12,639 bases of DNA from DATKHR01 sp035510155 (GTDB lineage Bacteria; Acidobacteriota; Vicinamibacteria; Vicinamibacterales; CAVVIG01). Shown piece after piece: positions 1 to 6,609 of the stretch. Below the pieces are notes generated by a model. That model saw nothing but the letters and a program-made list of their open reading frames with translations. It was not told where the DNA came from and made no database searches. The first letter of the stretch is position 1. Every line of letters begins with the position of its first letter. The position numbers and the translations under genes were made by a program. The stretch covers positions 1-12,639 of the forward strand of contig DATKHR010000086.1 of assembly GCA_035510155.1 (NCBI GenBank), given 5' to 3'.

Positions 1-2001
1 ATCGATCTGTGCCGGGCGCTGTCGGCGATTCACGGGGCCGGCCTGATCCATCGTGACGTCAAGGCGCAGAACGTGATGCGCGAGGAGGGCGGACGCATCG
101 TGCTGATGGACCTCGGCACCGGCCGCGAGATCGTGCGCGACGCCGCGGTCGTGTCCGGGGATATGGCCGGCACGCCGCTGTATCTCGCACCCGAGATTTT
201 CGCCGGAGCCGCCGCCAGCCCCCGGACCGACTTGTACAGCGCCGGCGTCCTGCTCTATCGCCTCGTGACCGGTTCGTTTCCGATTCGCGCCGCGACCGTG
301 GAGGGCCTGGCCGCCGCGCACGCGCGCGGCGCGCGAGCGCGGCTCCGTGACGCTCGCGCCGACCTTCCCACCGCATTCGTGCGCGTCATCGATCGCGCGA
401 TGGCCGCCGACCCCGCAGAACGGTACGAAAGCGCGGGCGCCCTCGAAGCCGATCTCGCTGCGGTCGCCGACGTCCCGGCGCGGCCGGCGCGGTGGCCGCG
501 CAGATGGCGTTATCTGCTGCTGCTAGCAGCACTCGCCGTCGCCCTCGCCGCCCTTCCCTGGCGCTCGGTGCGATCGTGGCTCCTGGACGGTCGCAGGGCC
601 ACGCCGGATGTTGCCAACCAGATCTCAGTGCTCGCCGTGCTGCCGTTCGAGAACCTATCAACGAACGACGCCGACGCGTACCTGGCGAGCGCAGTACCGA
701 TGGAACTGACGGCAAGACTCGGCCAGATCGGCGCGGCCAAGGTCGTGCCCTGGACGTTCATGAAGCGCTTCGACGCCGCGAAGACCCGCTCGCTGGACAG
801 TGTCGCGCGCATCACCGGCGCCCAGGCGGTTATCGAAGGGTCGGTCGAGCGCGTCCCGCGGGCAGCCGCCGACTCGAACCGGTCAGTGCAGGTGCGGGTG
901 CAGATTTTTCAGGCCTCCATGGGGACGCTGCTCTGGAGCGGCTCGTTCGAACGCGATATCGGCGACTTCTTCGCGCTGCAGAGCGACATCGCCAAGGCGG
1001 TCGCCGACAAGATCCATCTCGTGCTCGCATCACGCGCGCAAACCCAGATCTCTCCTTTACGAGTCGTCCCGCCAGACGCCATGGAAGAGTACCTGAAGGC
1101 CCGGTACCTGATGGACGTGCAGACCAACGTCAGGGGCGCGATCGATCAGCTCCAGCGCGCCGTCGCGATTGCGCCGCGATTCGCCGAGGCTCACGCAGCG
1201 CTCGCCTCCTATTACGCGATGGAGAGTGCATACTTCGGCGCCGTTTCGTCCGACGTCGCGCTGAAACGTGCCATCGAGGCCAGCGGCCGGGCGATCGCGA
1301 TCGACGAGCGGATCGCCGATGCGTGGGGCGCGCGGGCGTTCGCGCGATTCGCGCTCGAGTGGAACTGGCGCGGCGCCGAGTCTGATTTTCAACGGGCGCT
1401 CGAGCTCGATCCCACGTCTACATCCGTGCTGATCGATTTCTCCAATTACCTGACGGATCGCGCGCGCCATGACGAAGCCATCGACGCGAGTCGAAAAGCC
1501 GAGGAACGCTCGCCGATGTCAGCGACGGCCGGCCGGCAGGTCGCCTACGCGTACTACATGGCGCATCAGTTCGACGCCGCAATCCGCCAGTTGCATCGCG
1601 TGCTCGAGATCGAACCGGAATACGTGCCGGCGCACACGCTGCTCGGCCGTGTCTATGTCCTGACTGGACGGACCGCTGAAGGGATCGCGGAACTGACGTT
1701 CGCAGGTCCCGACTATCAGCTCATGCTTGCGTGGGCGTACGCAAAGAGCGGCAACGCGGCCGAAGCCGAGCGGCTCGTCGAGAAGGCCCGTTCGGAGCCG
1801 GCCGACCGCCCCGCCGTGCCGTACGAAGTGGCTCTCGTATACGGCGCACTCGGCGACAACGCTCGGGCGCTTTCCTGGCTCGATGTCGCGTACCGCGAGA
1901 GGGATTCCTCGTTGACCGAGTTGGCGGTCGATCCGCTGATCGATCCGCTGCGGTCCGAGCCCGCACTCCAGGGGCTGTTGACGAAACTCAATCTGCCGTA
2001 G
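1..2001 (+). CDS. Serine/threonine protein kinase with TolB-like and TPR domains (5'-truncated)
   Basis: The frame is open from the first base, so the start, the P-loop and the VAIK lysine lie before the window. Numbering from the first visible codon, it opens inside the kinase C-lobe. The catalytic loop HRDVKAQN is at residues 17-24, with catalytic Asp19, Lys21 and Asn24. The metal-binding motif is DLG (37-39) instead of DFG, and APE is at 63-65. A membrane segment spans about 169-187 (WRYLLLLAALAVALAALPW). Then comes a TolB/FlgO-like domain (about 208-345, starting ISVLAVLPFENLS), followed by TPR repeats from about 361 to the end at 666. The layout implies a cytoplasmic kinase with an extracytoplasmic TPR sensor or scaffold. 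Such kinase-TolB-TPR fusions are common in Acidobacteriota. Substrate and signal are unknown. The family call is secure; the role is inferred. Confidence 0.93.
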   Translation: MDLCRALSAIHGAGLIHRDVKAQNVMREEGGRIVLMDLGTGREIVRDAAVVSGDMAGTPLYLAPEIFAGAAASPRTDLYSAGVLLYRLVTGSFPIRAATVEGLAAAHARGARARLRDARADLPTAFVRVIDRAMAADPAERYESAGALEADLAAVADVPARPARWPRRWRYLLLLAALAVALAALPWRSVRSWLLDGRRATPDVANQISVLAVLPFENLSTNDADAYLASAVPMELTARLGQIGAAKVVPWTFMKRFDAAKTRSLDSVARITGAQAVIEGSVERVPRAAADSNRSVQVRVQIFQASMGTLLWSGSFERDIGDFFALQSDIAKAVADKIHLVLASRAQTQISPLRVVPPDAMEEYLKARYLMDVQTNVRGAIDQLQRAVAIAPRFAEAHAALASYYAMESAYFGAVSSDVALKRAIEASGRAIAIDERIADAWGARAFARFALEWNWRGAESDFQRALELDPTSTSVLIDFSNYLTDRARHDEAIDASRKAEERSPMSATAGRQVAYAYYMAHQFDAAIRQLHRVLEIEPEYVPAHTLLGRVYVLTGRTAEGIAELTFAGPDYQLMLAWAYAKSGNAAEAERLVEKARSEPADRPAVPYEVALVYGALGDNARALSWLDVAYRERDSSLTELAVDPLIDPLRSEPALQGLLTKLNLP

Positions 2002-2029
2002 AAATCAGCACGTCTCCGATAGATTTTTG

Positions 2030-2059
2030 TTGACCGTGTTCTCAGCTCTTTCATACACT
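2030..2059 (+). promoter_or_regulatory. Candidate sigma70-type promoter for the small ORF/SagB pair
   Basis: TTGACC at 2030-2035 matches five of six bases of the -35 consensus. TACACT at 2054-2059 matches four of six of the -10 consensus, with an 18-nt spacer. The site lies in the 92-bp gap after the kinase stop and would give a leader of about 30 nt before the ATG at 2094. This is inferred from motif match only. Confidence 0.4.
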
Positions 2060-2093
2060 CCGTTCCGCTTTCCCCACATTTGCGAGGCTCCGC

Positions 2094-2291
2094 ATGGCGA
2101 AGAGGCGAAAGAAGTCTGCGGTTCCCGTGGCGGTCCGCCTCGAACCGCTGCTGAGTGAACTCGCTGGTCTGGTCAAGCGGCTGAAGGGCCGCGATCCTCA
2201 GCTCTATCTGGCCCTTCGCAAGTTCCATCAGAAGCATGCCAACCTCTGCAAAGCTGCAGTGATCGTGAGTTGTCCCAAGCCGCGGAGATAA
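2094..2291 (+). CDS. Small basic hypothetical protein (65 aa) overlapping the SagB gene
   Basis: I do not recognise this family. The ATG is preceded by GAGG (2084-2087) at a 6-nt spacing, which supports the start. The product is very basic: it opens MAKRRKK, ends PKPRR, and has a predicted helical middle (about 18-48) rich in Leu, Lys and Arg. Two Cys (52 and 60) and one Ser sit in the last 15 residues. There is no signal peptide or membrane segment. Its last 22 bases overlap the presumed TTG start of the next gene, so the two are probably co-translated. Position next to a SagB-type dehydrogenase makes a modified-peptide precursor possible. A nucleic-acid-binding protein or a partner of the dehydrogenase are alternatives. 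No leader or core motif proves any of these. Confidence 0.5.
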   Translation: MAKRRKKSAVPVAVRLEPLLSELAGLVKRLKGRDPQLYLALRKFHQKHANLCKAAVIVSCPKPRR

Positions 2292-3391
2292 GACGCGCAC
2301 CACCGGCGGCGCGTCTGTTCCGGCGCTCGCCGCACATCGTCTGCCACTGGGCCGACGGCGCGCTCGTGATCCGCAACTATGCGACGCGGACGATGCTGTC
2401 CGGCGACGCGCTGACGCTGGGGCTGCTCGAGTACTTCGGCGACTGGCGGCCGGCGGCGCCATTGTCAAGGATGTTGAGTGTGTCGCCGGCACGCATGCGG
2501 CGCGCACTTCGCCTCCTCGTCCGGACCTCGATGCTTCACCAGTCGGATCGGCCGGTGAAACCGGCCGAACAGGCGATGACCGCCTGGTCCGACTGGAATC
2601 CTGAAGCCGGGTTCTTTCATTTCTTCACGAAAGATGCGCCGTATGCAGCCGACACCGAGGTCGCCGTCGCCTACTTGAGGAAGCGCCTCGAGGAACGGCC
2701 GGTGCCGCCGTCGGCGAAACCGTATAGAAACGGTGTTCGGATTCGACTTCCTGCGGTGCATGCGCGCGATCGCTTCTCGCGCGTGCTGCTCGCGCGCCGG
2801 ACATGGCGCCAATTTGGAGGGCGGCCGGTGTCAGTTCGAACGCTCAGCACATTGATGCGGCTGACCTTCGGCACGCACAAGTTCCTCGATCTCGGCGCGA
2901 TTGGAAAGGCAATGCTGCGCACCTCCCCCTCGGCGGGCGCCTGTCATCCGCTGGAAGCGTATGTGGTTGTGCGAAAGGTAAACGGCGTGGCGCCCGGCAT
3001 CTATCACTATCGACCGCACGATCACGAGCTCGTGAGGGTCAATCGTACGTCGCGATCGACGATTGCGCGTCACCTGTGCGGCCAGTCGTGGTACGGCGAT
3101 GCGTCGTTCCTCGTGCTGATCACCGCGGTCTTCGCGCGAACCGAGTGGAAATATCCGTTTCCCCGCGCCTACCGTGCTGTCCTGCTCGAGGCGGGACACT
3201 TCTGTCAGACGTTCTGCCTGGCGGCGACCGCATTCCGTCTGGCGCCCTTCTGTTCGGCGGCATTGGCAGATTCACTCGTGGAGCGCGATCTGCGGCTGGA
3301 CGGCGTGACGGAATCGGTGCTGTATGCGTGCGGCGTCGGAACGAGGCCGCGCGGTGTGCGATCAGCGCCGTGGCCACGAGTGGGGCGATGA
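2270..3391 (+). CDS. SagB/ThcOx-type dehydrogenase (nitroreductase fold)
   Basis: This is a flavin-dependent dehydrogenase of the nitroreductase superfamily, SagB-like subgroup. Members typically bind FMN and oxidise azolines to azoles in thiazole/oxazole-modified peptides, though orphan members have unknown substrates. The N-terminal region (about 15-50: RRSPHIVCHW..LVIRNYA) is typical of the subgroup. The nitroreductase core starts at about 170 with an Arg-rich flavin-binding segment (R176, R177, R180). It continues with the signature SPSAGACHPLEAY at 219-231 and a late YR..LLEAGHFCQ helix. The 373-aa length is usual. The frame is open upstream to a stop near 2156 without ATG or GTG, and the conserved N-terminus needs a start at or near the TTG at 2270. 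That position overlaps the preceding ORF by 22 bases and suggests coupling. No YcaO cyclodehydratase or transporter is visible. The subgroup is confident; the substrate is unknown. Confidence 0.85.
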   Translation: MSQAAEIRRAPPAARLFRRSPHIVCHWADGALVIRNYATRTMLSGDALTLGLLEYFGDWRPAAPLSRMLSVSPARMRRALRLLVRTSMLHQSDRPVKPAEQAMTAWSDWNPEAGFFHFFTKDAPYAADTEVAVAYLRKRLEERPVPPSAKPYRNGVRIRLPAVHARDRFSRVLLARRTWRQFGGRPVSVRTLSTLMRLTFGTHKFLDLGAIGKAMLRTSPSAGACHPLEAYVVVRKVNGVAPGIYHYRPHDHELVRVNRTSRSTIARHLCGQSWYGDASFLVLITAVFARTEWKYPFPRAYRAVLLEAGHFCQTFCLAATAFRLAPFCSAALADSLVERDLRLDGVTESVLYACGVGTRPRGVRSAPWPRVGR

Positions 3392-3741
3392 CGTCCTGTG
3401 CGAAAACTCCCCCGAAGTCGGATTATCCCGATAACCAGCGGATCGACGCAGCCGGAGGAGGGAGCAGACTCGCTGGAGCTCCACGCGGATTTCTTGGGTT
3501 CTGAGGAGAGCTGCAGAGGCGGCTGACGCAGGGACCTACGCGCGCCTGCTGTCTGATCTCTACGTCTCAAAAGGATTGAAGTAACCGGAGGCGGAGGTCG
3601 AGGCGTCTCGAAAGCTCGCGGAGCAGTCCGGAGCCAGTTGACTGTTCGTGCTTTCGATCCTGACGGCTGCTTGCGCCCATGGCGTCGTTGTTGCGCGTAG
3701 ACCTCAACTTTGTTGCGTTTATGGGCCGGTCTCGCCGTAGA
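3392..3741. other. Gene-poor stretch with a possible decayed reading frame
   Basis: No intact gene was found between the SagB stop and the dyad at 3742. One + frame reads protein-like from 3435 to a TAA at 3582. It ends AGTYARLLSDLYVSKGLK, then continues past the stop in the same frame (PEAEVEASRKLAEQSGAS) to a TGA at 3639. There is no start codon, so this may be the relic of a gene. A weak stem (GGATTAT / ATAACC, 3420-3436) follows the SagB gene and could act as a terminator, but it lacks a T-run. TTGTTGCG occurs at 3688-3695 and 3710-3717 and reappears inverted in the next feature. Confidence 0.3.
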
Positions 3742-3776
3742 CGCAACAATAAGTACGCAAGTACTTGATTATTGCG
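3742..3776. repeat. AT-rich imperfect inverted repeat with GCAA loop
   Basis: The left arm is CGCAACAATAAGTAC (3742-3756), the loop is GCAA (3757-3760), and the right arm is GTACTTGATTATTGCG (3761-3776). The six pairs next to the loop are perfect (AAGTAC/GTACTT). The outer arms pair apart from one bulged G (3767) and one C/A mismatch. Inside it, CAAGTACTTG (3758-3767) is a perfect 10-bp palindrome. It is far more AT-rich than its surroundings and ends within a few bases of the Fic reading frame. It could be an operator, an RNA hairpin with a GNRA tetraloop, or the end of a small mobile element. The symmetry is seen directly; the role is unknown. Confidence 0.5.
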
Positions 3777-4731
3777 CTTATATGGTCCGTCCCGGAGAGA
3801 CGTTCTACCTTCCGGAGGGCGCGCGCGCCTAGCCGAGCTAGGGGCGAGACCAGTGAGCGGGCAGGAGCAGGCGGGAACGTACGCGCTGCAAATCCTGAAC
3901 CGACTTCTGATGGACGCGTCATGGAATTCGAGTCGTCTCGAGGGGAACACGTACTCACTGCTCGACACGAGGCGGCTGATCGAGTTCGGCCAAGAGGCGG
4001 AAGGTCGAGACCGGTTCGAAGCCCAGACGATTCTCAATCACAAGGATGCGGTGGAGTTTCTCGTCGGCAACGCGGCGGAGATCGGCTTCAACCGATACAC
4101 GATTCTGAACCTGCATGCCATCCTTGCGAACAACCTGCTGGCCGACGAGAGGGCTGCCGGACGACTGCGTCACATCGGGGTTGGCATCGACGGATCGGTC
4201 TACCACCCGCCTGAGACGCCGCAGCTTGTCGAGGAGTGCTTTAACCAGCTGCTCGCGACCGCTGCGGCGATTACAGATCCCTTCGGGCAGTCCTTCTTCG
4301 TGATGGTGCAGCTGCCGTACCTGCAGCCGTTTGATGATGTGAACAAGCGCGTGTCCCGAATGGCGGCGAACATTCCGTTCATCAGAGCCAATCTTTCGCC
4401 CCTTTCATTCACGGATCTGCCCCGCAGCCTGTACGCGCACGCGACTCCCGGGGTCTACGAGCTCAACCGGATCGAACTTCTCCGGGATGTGTTCATCTGG
4501 TCGTACGAGCGTTCGGCCGAGCGCTATGCCGCCGTGCGGCACTCACTCGGCGAGCCCGATCCCTTCCGGCTGCATCATCGAGACGCGTTGCGCGCTGTGG
4601 TCGCGGAGGTTGTGCAGGGCCGTATGGACCGAAAGACGGCTGCTGCCCACATCGCGTCATTCGCGCGCTACTCGATCAGGCCAGGGGAGTTTACGGCATG
4701 GCAGGAAATCTGGGGCCCGCGCGGCACGTGA
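3772..4731 (+). CDS. Fic-family protein with non-canonical motif; 5' end probably frameshifted
   Basis: Fic proteins usually transfer AMP or another nucleotide-derived group to target proteins. The inhibitory-helix motif (S/T)xxxE(G/N) is clear as S53SRLEGN59, followed by the segment LIEFGQEAEG. The Fic loop at 185-196 reads QPFDDVNKRVSR. The catalytic His of HxFx(D/E)GN(G/K)R is Gln185 and the Gly is Val190, while Asp189, Asn191 and Arg193 remain. The TTG at 3772 is the only start in this frame after a stop at 3766, and its first 16 or so residues do not look native. The other frame from ATG 3782 reads PGETFYLPEGARA and stops at 3830, just where this frame begins RLAELG. A 2-base loss in the GC run at about 3820-3829 would explain this. 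The C-terminus also seems shorter than in relatives I recall. It may be a pseudogene or a shortened active gene. Family certain, state uncertain. Confidence 0.75.
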   Translation: MRLYGPSRRDVLPSGGRARLAELGARPVSGQEQAGTYALQILNRLLMDASWNSSRLEGNTYSLLDTRRLIEFGQEAEGRDRFEAQTILNHKDAVEFLVGNAAEIGFNRYTILNLHAILANNLLADERAAGRLRHIGVGIDGSVYHPPETPQLVEECFNQLLATAAAITDPFGQSFFVMVQLPYLQPFDDVNKRVSRMAANIPFIRANLSPLSFTDLPRSLYAHATPGVYELNRIELLRDVFIWSYERSAERYAAVRHSLGEPDPFRLHHRDALRAVVAEVVQGRMDRKTAAAHIASFARYSIRPGEFTAWQEIWGPRGT

Positions 4732-4761
4732 CGCGTTGCAGGCGCCTGAGCGGCGATGATC

Positions 4762-4794
4762 ATGGTGGTGGTGACGGTGACGGTGGTGCTGCTG
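4762..4794. repeat. Low-complexity GGTG/GGTGAC tract
   Basis: The tract runs ATGGTGGTGGTGACGG, then TGACGGTGGTGCTGCTG, with period-3 and period-6 character. It reads as Val/Thr/Leu codons on the + strand and as HHRHRHHHHDH on the - strand. It is probably the product of replication slippage. No function is supported. Confidence 0.6.
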
Positions 4795-4953
4795 CCGAAG
4801 ATCATCATCAGTATTCATGGTTTGGCGTGGCTGGTCGCTAGCTCGATTTGGGCGCGTACCGTGCCTGAACGAGCTCCGAAACGTAGAGCTGAATCTCCTG
4901 GCGCGTAATGTCCGACAATCAACTTCTCGCCATCGGATAGCCCACCCCCCTTC

Positions 4954-4971
4954 GTTGTTTCACCAAACAAC
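4954..4971. repeat. Perfect 7-bp hairpin in the dinB upstream region
   Basis: GTTGTTT (4954-4960), loop CACC, AAACAAC (4965-4971). The arms are AT-rich and fully complementary. It lies about 120 bp upstream of dinB and could be an operator half-site pair or a chance stem. There is no T-run, so a terminator is unlikely. Confidence 0.35.
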
Positions 4972-5088
4972 ATTGGCTCCATGAGCGTCCGGAAGAGCTT
5001 GGGGGTGCCGTTGTTCTTGCCCGAGTGGCTTCGCTTTTGAGGTCATTTCGCCATTCTTTCGCCTAAGAAAGGACCAGGAGGCATCGAG

Positions 5089-6333
5089 ATGGGTTCCTCA
5101 GCCACCGTTCTCCATGCGGACCTCGATGCCTTTTATGCTTCGGTCGAACAGCTGCTTGACCCTCGCCTGCGAGACAAGCCGATTGCGGTCGGCGGCGGCG
5201 TCGTTCTCGCGGCCTCCTACGAAGCGCGGGCCTTCGGCGTACGAAGCGGCATGCCTGGACGGCGCGCGCGGCAACTCTGTCCCGACCTCGTTTTTGTCGG
5301 CGGACATTTCGACGAATACCAACGGCTCGGCGACGCCGCCATCGAAGTACTGAGCGATTTCACGCCTTCCATAGAGCGCATCTCCATCGACGAGGCCTTC
5401 GCCGATGTTGCAGGGTGCACGCATCTCTTCGGTTCGCCGGCAGAGATCGCAAGGACAGTTCGGGCTCGCGTGCGCGCCGAGCTTGGCTTGCCGATGTCAA
5501 TCGGCGTGGCGCGTACCAAGCACCTGGCGAAAATCGCATCGCAGGTCGCTAAGCCGGATGGATTGGTCGTCGTCGATCCAGAAACTGAACTCGAGTTCCT
5601 CCACGAGCTGCCCGTCGCACTGATGTGGGGCGTGGGCCCAGCCACGGAGGCGCGGCTCGCCAAGATCGGCGTCGCCACTATCGGTCAACTGGCCGAGAGC
5701 TCTCCTAAATCCGTGGAGCGATTGCTTGGACACGCGGCGGGAAGAAAGTTGACGGCGCTCGCGTGGAACCGCGATCCGCGGCAAATCCAGACACGCCGGC
5801 GCGCGCGGTCCGCCGGCGCACAATCGGCGCTCGGACGACGGCCCGCGATCGAACGCGTCTTCAAACCGACGCTCCATCATCTCGCCGACCGCATCGGCGC
5901 CCGGCTCCGCGCCAAATCCCTGGCTGGCCGCACTATCACGGTCCGCGTGCGCTTCGCCGATTTGCGCTCGGTCACGCGCTCGCTCACGCTGTCAGCACCG
6001 ATTTCTGCAACGAGGGCTCTCGCTGAGATTGCCGAGGACTTGATGCGCGGCGTCCTTGCGGATCACCGGGACGAGAGGACGATCTCGCTGCTGGCGATCG
6101 CCGTCTCAAATCTCGAAGCGCATGCGATCGTGCAACTGGAGCTGCCGCTTGGGCTTGCCGATGAAAGACGCCGTCCTGGCACAAAGCAAGGCCTGGCGCG
6201 ATCGCGCGCAGACCGGGCCGTCGATGCGATCCGCAAGCGCTTCGGAGGAAAAGCGGTGGATTATGGGTCAGCAGTGCGGGCTGTGCGCTCCGTCCCTGAC
6301 GAGTTCCGGCGCCTTGCTGAAAGAGAGCTTTGA
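5089..6333 (+). CDS. dinB: DNA polymerase IV (Y-family translesion polymerase)
   Basis: This is an error-prone Y-family polymerase that copies past damaged bases. It has the expected catalytic residues: Asp11 in HADLDAFYASVEQ, and Asp101-Glu102 in SIDEAFADV (Ala107 where Leu is more usual). The nucleotide-binding segment SYEARAFGVRSGM (43-55) and the steric-gate region at Phe15-Tyr16 are intact. The helix-hairpin-helix GVGPATEARLAKIGVATIGQL lies at about 181-201. A little-finger domain follows (about 250-345), then QLELPLG (349-355), which resembles a beta-clamp-binding motif placed internally. At 414 aa it is full-length for longer DinB forms. The start is supported by a perfect AGGAGG at 5076-5081 with a 7-nt spacer. 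I saw no LexA box upstream. It stands alone on its strand and converges on the nuclease genes, with decayed sequence on both sides. Confidence 0.95.
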   Translation: MGSSATVLHADLDAFYASVEQLLDPRLRDKPIAVGGGVVLAASYEARAFGVRSGMPGRRARQLCPDLVFVGGHFDEYQRLGDAAIEVLSDFTPSIERISIDEAFADVAGCTHLFGSPAEIARTVRARVRAELGLPMSIGVARTKHLAKIASQVAKPDGLVVVDPETELEFLHELPVALMWGVGPATEARLAKIGVATIGQLAESSPKSVERLLGHAAGRKLTALAWNRDPRQIQTRRRARSAGAQSALGRRPAIERVFKPTLHHLADRIGARLRAKSLAGRTITVRVRFADLRSVTRSLTLSAPISATRALAEIAEDLMRGVLADHRDERTISLLAIAVSNLEAHAIVQLELPLGLADERRRPGTKQGLARSRADRAVDAIRKRFGGKAVDYGSAVRAVRSVPDEFRRLAEREL

Positions 6334-6414
6334 ATATCGCCAGCGCCCGCTGCAACACCTTCCGTCCGCACACGACGATTCACGCTCGTGCTAAAGACGT
6401 CGACAATCCTCGCT

Positions 6415-6609
6415 TCAGCTCAAGGTGACCGCTACGTCCCTGGGCAGGTCGGCAGTGCGAATGACGTCGGCGCGTGCTGGCTCCAGCGCGCGCTCAAAGT
6501 TCTGAAAGAAGTCATCTCCGCGTCGACGCCGGACCACGCGTGGCCGTGTCGGCCAATCGAGACCAATGTGCGTGTCCGATACGAACAGCACACGCAAGGT
6601 CACACCCAC
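6415..6609 (-). pseudogene. Truncated SbcD-like metallophosphoesterase (N-terminal fragment)
   Basis: The 64-residue frame starts at a GTG and opens MGVTLRVLFVSDTHIG. DTH is the first metal-binding motif (DxH) of calcineurin-like phosphoesterases such as SbcD/Mre11. The next stretch, PRVVRRRRGDDFFQNFERALEPA, also looks like members of this group. Intact proteins usually run to several hundred residues with further motifs (GD, GNH, H). Here the frame ends soon after the point where the GD motif is expected (a TADLPRD stretch). The GTG overlaps the stop of the upstream nuclease gene by 10 bases, so the intact ancestor was probably co-translated with it. This is an inferred remnant; a functional micro-protein is unlikely. 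Confidence 0.6.

Larger units (their letters stand above)
4732..5088. other. Intergenic gap with simple-sequence tract
   Basis: No convincing gene was found between the Fic stop and dinB. Near the left end lies a GGTGGTGACGGTGACGGTGG-type tract (about 4762-4794). A small hairpin is at 4954-4971. Short reading frames exist on both strands: + 4756-4908 (50 codons, Val/Leu/Ile-rich start), - 4815-4982 (55 codons) and - 4657-4818 (53 codons, His-rich). Their codon use is unlike the neighbouring genes, and none matches a family I know. The right end holds the dinB leader with an AGGAGG ribosome site. Confidence 0.4.

Noticed and set aside
492..1385. Long + frame inside the kinase gene (297 codons)
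   Set aside because: It is an Arg-rich out-of-frame shadow of the TolB/TPR coding sequence.
1716..2507. Long minus-strand open frame (263 codons)
   Set aside because: It runs antisense across the kinase end, the small ORF and the SagB start, with Arg/Ser-rich shadow-like composition and no motif.
4657..4818. his-operon leader on the minus strand
   Set aside because: Downstream on that strand is the antisense of the Fic gene, with no his gene or attenuator in the window.
4756..4908. Leader peptide for branched-chain amino-acid attenuation (MIMVVVTVTVVLL...)
   Set aside because: The Val/Leu run comes from a simple-sequence tract, the next gene is dinB and not an ilv/leu gene, and no terminator/antiterminator pair was seen.
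5030..5088. LexA/SOS box for dinB
   Set aside because: No CTGTN8ACAG-like or GAACN4GTTC-like palindrome is visible in the leader.
6371..6390. CACGA...TCGTG inverted repeat as a terminator between dinB and the phosphoesterase remnant
   Set aside because: The stem is only 5 bp with a 10-nt loop and no T-run.
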